Assembly (NCBI RefSeq): GCF_011400295.1
Contig: NZ_CP049859.1
Location: 1-64,000 of the forward strand
From: Erysipelothrix sp. HDW6A
GTDB taxonomy: Bacteria; Bacillota_I; Bacilli_A; Erysipelotrichales; Erysipelotrichaceae
Direction of reading: 5' to 3'
DNA length: 64,000 nucleotides
Shown one piece after another: positions 61,240-64,000 of the stretch (its first letter is position 1; every line of letters starts with the position of its first letter). The translations under genes and the position numbers were made by a program. Under the pieces are notes generated by a model that was given only the letters and a program-made list of their open reading frames with translations, ran no database searches and was not told the origin of the DNA.

Positions 61240-62547
61240 ATGAAAAAAAGGTTATACAAACTATTACTAACATCAATCTTACTGCTACCTTTGATGTTTC
61301 AAAATATCCAGGCAGACAATCAAATTTCAACAAAACCTCTGTATTTCTATAGTGATAATTACTTACTTATGGATGCAGATGATGGAACCGTACTTTTTGA
61401 AAAAAATGGATACGAACTTGTTCATCCTGCTTCAATCACAAAAGTTCTTACAGCCATCACCGCAATAGAAATGATGGAGTCAAAGAACATGAAGTTGACT
61501 GACTTAGTAACTCTCGGTGACGAAGTCTTTAACGGTCTTAGTTCTATTGCTACTGTTGCTGGTTTTAAACGAAATGAAACACTCACACTTAATGATATTC
61601 TTCATGGAATAATTCTTCCAAGTGGCGCTGATGCAACACGTGCTATGTCATATCACTTAACAGGAGATCCAGAAGGATTAACAGAGCATATGAATGTTCT
61701 TGCTCAAAAAATTAATATGACTAAGACACATTTCGTAAATACAAGTGGCCTAGATCATGAGGATCATCTAACAACACCCTACGACTTAGCCTTGCTTATA
61801 AAATATGCCTTAAAGAATGAAACCTTTAAGAAACTCTATTCTACTGAGAGATACACAACGAGTCAGACTACAGAAAATCCTGAAGGGATCAATCTAAAGA
61901 ATGGAGCACTTGTCTTCGCACATGAACAGGGAATGATGGATCTAATTGGCACGAAAGCTGGATATACAGAGATGGGCGAACGAACTCTATCAAGCTTTGC
62001 ACAGAAAGATGGTAAGACACTCATCTTCATCAGTACCAATGCTCCTTTAGAAGATAAAATTGGCACAAATATTCTTGATGCAATAAATGTCTATAATTAT
62101 GTTTTTTCTTCATTTAACCGTGAAACAATACTCGAAGAGAGTCAGGAAATAGGAACTCTTCCAATTAGAGATGCAAAAACAGACTTTAAAGTGACTATTG
62201 ATAGGAATATCTCTTATTACTTACCAAAAGATGTATCGATTCATGATTTATCAATTCAAATTGAACCTGCTTCCGAAACTCTTGTGGCCCCGATTAAAGC
62301 GAATAGCATTCTAGGAAAAGTCTCCGTGAAACTTGGAGACACAGTTCTACACGAGGAAGATATCATCACGGGACAGAAGATACCTGTGAAGTTTACTATA
62401 AGGCTATGGCGAGGCTTTATATTTGCCTTGAAAGCATTGTTGGTCATTCTGTTTATCGGAATCCTTGCTATTCTAGGAATTCGATACTATAACTTAAATA
62501 AAATTAGGAAACGTAAAATGAATAGAAAACGTACGATTAATCGCTAA
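61240..62547 (+). CDS. D-Ala-D-Ala carboxypeptidase with variant motifs
   Basis: A 435-aa protein. The start at 61240 (MKKRLYKLLLTS) follows TTGGAGGTTTAT. Signal peptide; S-x-x-K is at Ser65-Lys68 (SITK). The second motif is SGA at 128-130 (usually S-x-N) and the third is KAG at 239-241 where almost all relatives have KTG. The C-terminal beta domain and a membrane helix anchor it. It trims pentapeptides in peptidoglycan; the KAG change could alter activity or penicillin binding. Confidence 0.88.
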   Translation: MKKRLYKLLLTSILLLPLMFQNIQADNQISTKPLYFYSDNYLLMDADDGTVLFEKNGYELVHPASITKVLTAITAIEMMESKNMKLTDLVTLGDEVFNGLSSIATVAGFKRNETLTLNDILHGIILPSGADATRAMSYHLTGDPEGLTEHMNVLAQKINMTKTHFVNTSGLDHEDHLTTPYDLALLIKYALKNETFKKLYSTERYTTSQTTENPEGINLKNGALVFAHEQGMMDLIGTKAGYTEMGERTLSSFAQKDGKTLIFISTNAPLEDKIGTNILDAINVYNYVFSSFNRETILEESQEIGTLPIRDAKTDFKVTIDRNISYYLPKDVSIHDLSIQIEPASETLVAPIKANSILGKVSVKLGDTVLHEEDIITGQKIPVKFTIRLWRGFIFALKALLVILFIGILAILGIRYYNLNKIRKRKMNRKRTINR

Positions 62548-62560
62548 TCGTACGTTTTTT
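62526..62560. terminator. Bidirectional terminator over two stop codons
   Basis: ACGTACGATTA-ATCGC-TAATCGTACGT with A-run before and T-run after; the convergent genes overlap by 11 bases inside it. Confidence 0.8.
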
Positions 62561-63757
62561 TAAATATTCTCTAACTTCAGAAATAAAATATAGGGAACCA
62601 GTAACAATAAGTGAACCTTCACCCTTTGATTCTAAACCAAAATCAATGGCTTCAAATGGATCGCGTATCGCTATAACATTTTTTCCTTTTGATAGCTCTT
62701 CTAGCGAAGCTGCTCGGTAGAAATCAAACTCAGTGACAATGACCTTATCTGCATTACTAATCAGTGTATCTAACATGCCTGAGAAATCTTTATCTCGTAG
62801 AGCAGTAAATACAATTGTCCATGGTTTCGGTAAAATCTGAATACTATTAATCAATTGAGTTATTCCCATTTCGTTATGGGCACCATCAATGTATATATTT
62901 TCTGATATTTCCTCAAATCGTCCTGCCCAGTGTGTAGAAGCAATACCGCGAATATAAATATCATGATCAAGGTTTGGAAGTATCTCATTGACTAATGATA
63001 TTGCTAGGACTGCATTAGAGACTTGATAGGCTCCTTGATTGGTAAGGGTAAGTGTCATATCTAAATAATCAAACACATAGGATTTACCTACTGTATGGTA
63101 GTAAGGAATGCAAATTTGACGGAAAGGACTCTCTAATGCTGTAGATACCTCTACAAATATATCCAGCACTTCAATATCTTGTGAAGTAGTAATAATTGGA
63201 ACCGAAGGTTTAATGATTCCGGCTTTTTCTTTTGCTATTTCTTGAATTGTATTTCCTAGGATATTCTGGTGATCAAGTCCAACATTAGTAATACCCGAAA
63301 CAAGGGGTGTCACGACATTAGTAGCGTCAAGACGTCCTCCAAGACCTACTTCATATACAACGTAATCTACTTTCATATCAATAAAATATTGAATTGATAG
63401 TATCATATCAATCTCAAACATACTTAAGTGAAATTTTTCCCATAGAGGGTATGTCCAGTTAATATAACGAAGGAGATCTTCATCAGAGATTGGCTCGTTT
63501 TGAACACGTATTCGATCATTGTGGATTAATAAATGTGGAGAAGTAAACGTTCCCACCTTGTACCCTGCTTCTTGAAGAATAGAGCGGGTAAAGTTTGTGG
63601 TTGAACCCTTTCCATTGGTTCCACCAATGTGTATTATTTTAAGCTTATCTTGAGGCTTACCTAAATAATCTAATGCTTGATTTAAATAATCGATTCCATA
63701 AGTTTGATTTTTTCTCGCCATTACGATATCGCGTGCTTCATCAATAGTTTTAAACAT
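62537..63757 (-). CDS. folC: Folylpolyglutamate/dihydrofolate synthase
   Basis: A 406-aa Mur-ligase-fold enzyme. P-loop GGTNGKGSTTNFTRSIL at residues 45-61, TSPHL and GLGGRLDATNVV follow, and YIDGAHNEMG near residue 290 completes the FolC set. It adds glutamate to folates in the cytosol. Eight-base overlap with ung. Confidence 0.94.
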   Translation of the reverse strand: MFKTIDEARDIVMARKNQTYGIDYLNQALDYLGKPQDKLKIIHIGGTNGKGSTTNFTRSILQEAGYKVGTFTSPHLLIHNDRIRVQNEPISDEDLLRYINWTYPLWEKFHLSMFEIDMILSIQYFIDMKVDYVVYEVGLGGRLDATNVVTPLVSGITNVGLDHQNILGNTIQEIAKEKAGIIKPSVPIITTSQDIEVLDIFVEVSTALESPFRQICIPYYHTVGKSYVFDYLDMTLTLTNQGAYQVSNAVLAISLVNEILPNLDHDIYIRGIASTHWAGRFEEISENIYIDGAHNEMGITQLINSIQILPKPWTIVFTALRDKDFSGMLDTLISNADKVIVTEFDFYRAASLEELSKGKNVIAIRDPFEAIDFGLESKGEGSLIVTGSLYFISEVREYLKKRTISD

Positions 63758-64000
63758 GATTGCTCCAATTTATCGGGGATTGCCCAGTTTTTATTAAGTA
63801 GTCATTGATTTTACTGAATGGATGGGATCCAATGAATCCTCTGTAAGCTCCTAAAGGTGATGGATGGCTTGATTCGATAAAATAATGATGTTTATCAATA
63901 AGTTGCTTTTTATCTTGTGCTTTCTTCCCCCAAAGTACAAACACAATTGGTTTCTCTCTCTTACCCAGTTCACTTAGGACACGATCTGTAAAAGTCTCCC
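63750..64000 (-). CDS. ung: Uracil-DNA glycosylase, C-terminal part
   Basis: The last 83 codons, reading in from the window edge: FTDRVLSELGKREKPIVFVLWGKKAQDKK, then ESSHPSPLGAYRGFIGSHPFSKIN with the HPSPL catalytic loop. It removes uracil from DNA. The 5' end is beyond base 64,000. Confidence 0.93.
   Translation of the reverse strand, partial: ETFTDRVLSELGKREKPIVFVLWGKKAQDKKQLIDKHHYFIESSHPSPLGAYRGFIGSHPFSKINDYLIKTGQSPINWSNHV

Overview
The window looks like an AT-rich Firmicutes chromosome, most likely from Erysipelotrichia (Erysipelothrix-like). Signs are the low GC, strong AAGGAGG ribosome sites, TTGACA/TATAAT promoters, T-box leaders, LCP-PASTA and LPxTG proteins, CCA-encoded tRNAs and SpaA-type adhesin modules. 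The genus is inferred from style and content only.

Bases 1 to about 31,500 are accessory: most of an integrative conjugative element of the Firmicutes type IV secretion class. Nearly everything is on the minus strand. Reading with transcription (right to left) come: a small helix-turn-helix protein and an unknown 349-aa protein at the edge; small membrane and zinc-ribbon proteins; ParA and ParB; an Xre repressor divergent from a membrane protein; a large cluster with an Ig-like anchored protein, a 2118-aa thioester/CnaB/VaFE adhesin, SSB, a degenerate ATPase, a lipoprotein, a VirB2-like pilin, VirB6-like, VirB3/PrgI-like, a VirB4 N-domain-like protein, VirB4 and an M23 hydrolase; a P-loop protein; a ToxN/AbiQ-type toxin with its RNA antitoxin; an ArdC/zincin/Toprim protein; and finally two paralogous relaxosome-type proteins and a MobP-like relaxase cut by the window edge. 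The coupling protein (VirD4) and integrase are not seen and probably lie to the left.

The main discovery candidate is a perfect 18-bp palindrome, GTGAGCAAATTTGCTCAC, found 18 times (13 perfect, 5 with one change) across 1.0-29.7 kb and nowhere in the other half of the window. In 17 of 18 cases it sits 12-37 bases upstream of a minus-strand start codon, just before the ribosome site, so it tiles the whole transfer region. With ParA/ParB encoded inside the array, a KorB-like dual role (partition site and distributed operator) is the leading hypothesis; an mRNA hairpin is the alternative.

Bases 31,500-64,000 look like core chromosome. They hold a nine-tRNA cluster, a polyamine transporter operon (potABCD with an Xre-cupin regulator), thioredoxin, a lipid kinase, an LCP-PASTA wall protein, a GntR-ABC module, DegV, tRNA-His, a chromosomal paralogue of the element's Ig-like protein, an anSME-type radical SAM enzyme, two cold-shock proteins with matching promoters and leaders, a Nudix hydrolase, a methyltransferase behind a leader peptide with competing hairpins, a TetR-controlled FtsX-type ABC transporter, an Eis-like acetyltransferase, an RlmM-like methyltransferase, an amino-acid ABC transporter under two tandem T-boxes that read as arginine-specific, a DD-carboxypeptidase, FolC and the end of uracil-DNA glycosylase.

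All calls come from reading sequence and proteins by eye; no database search was run. Short-site coordinates may be off by a base or two.
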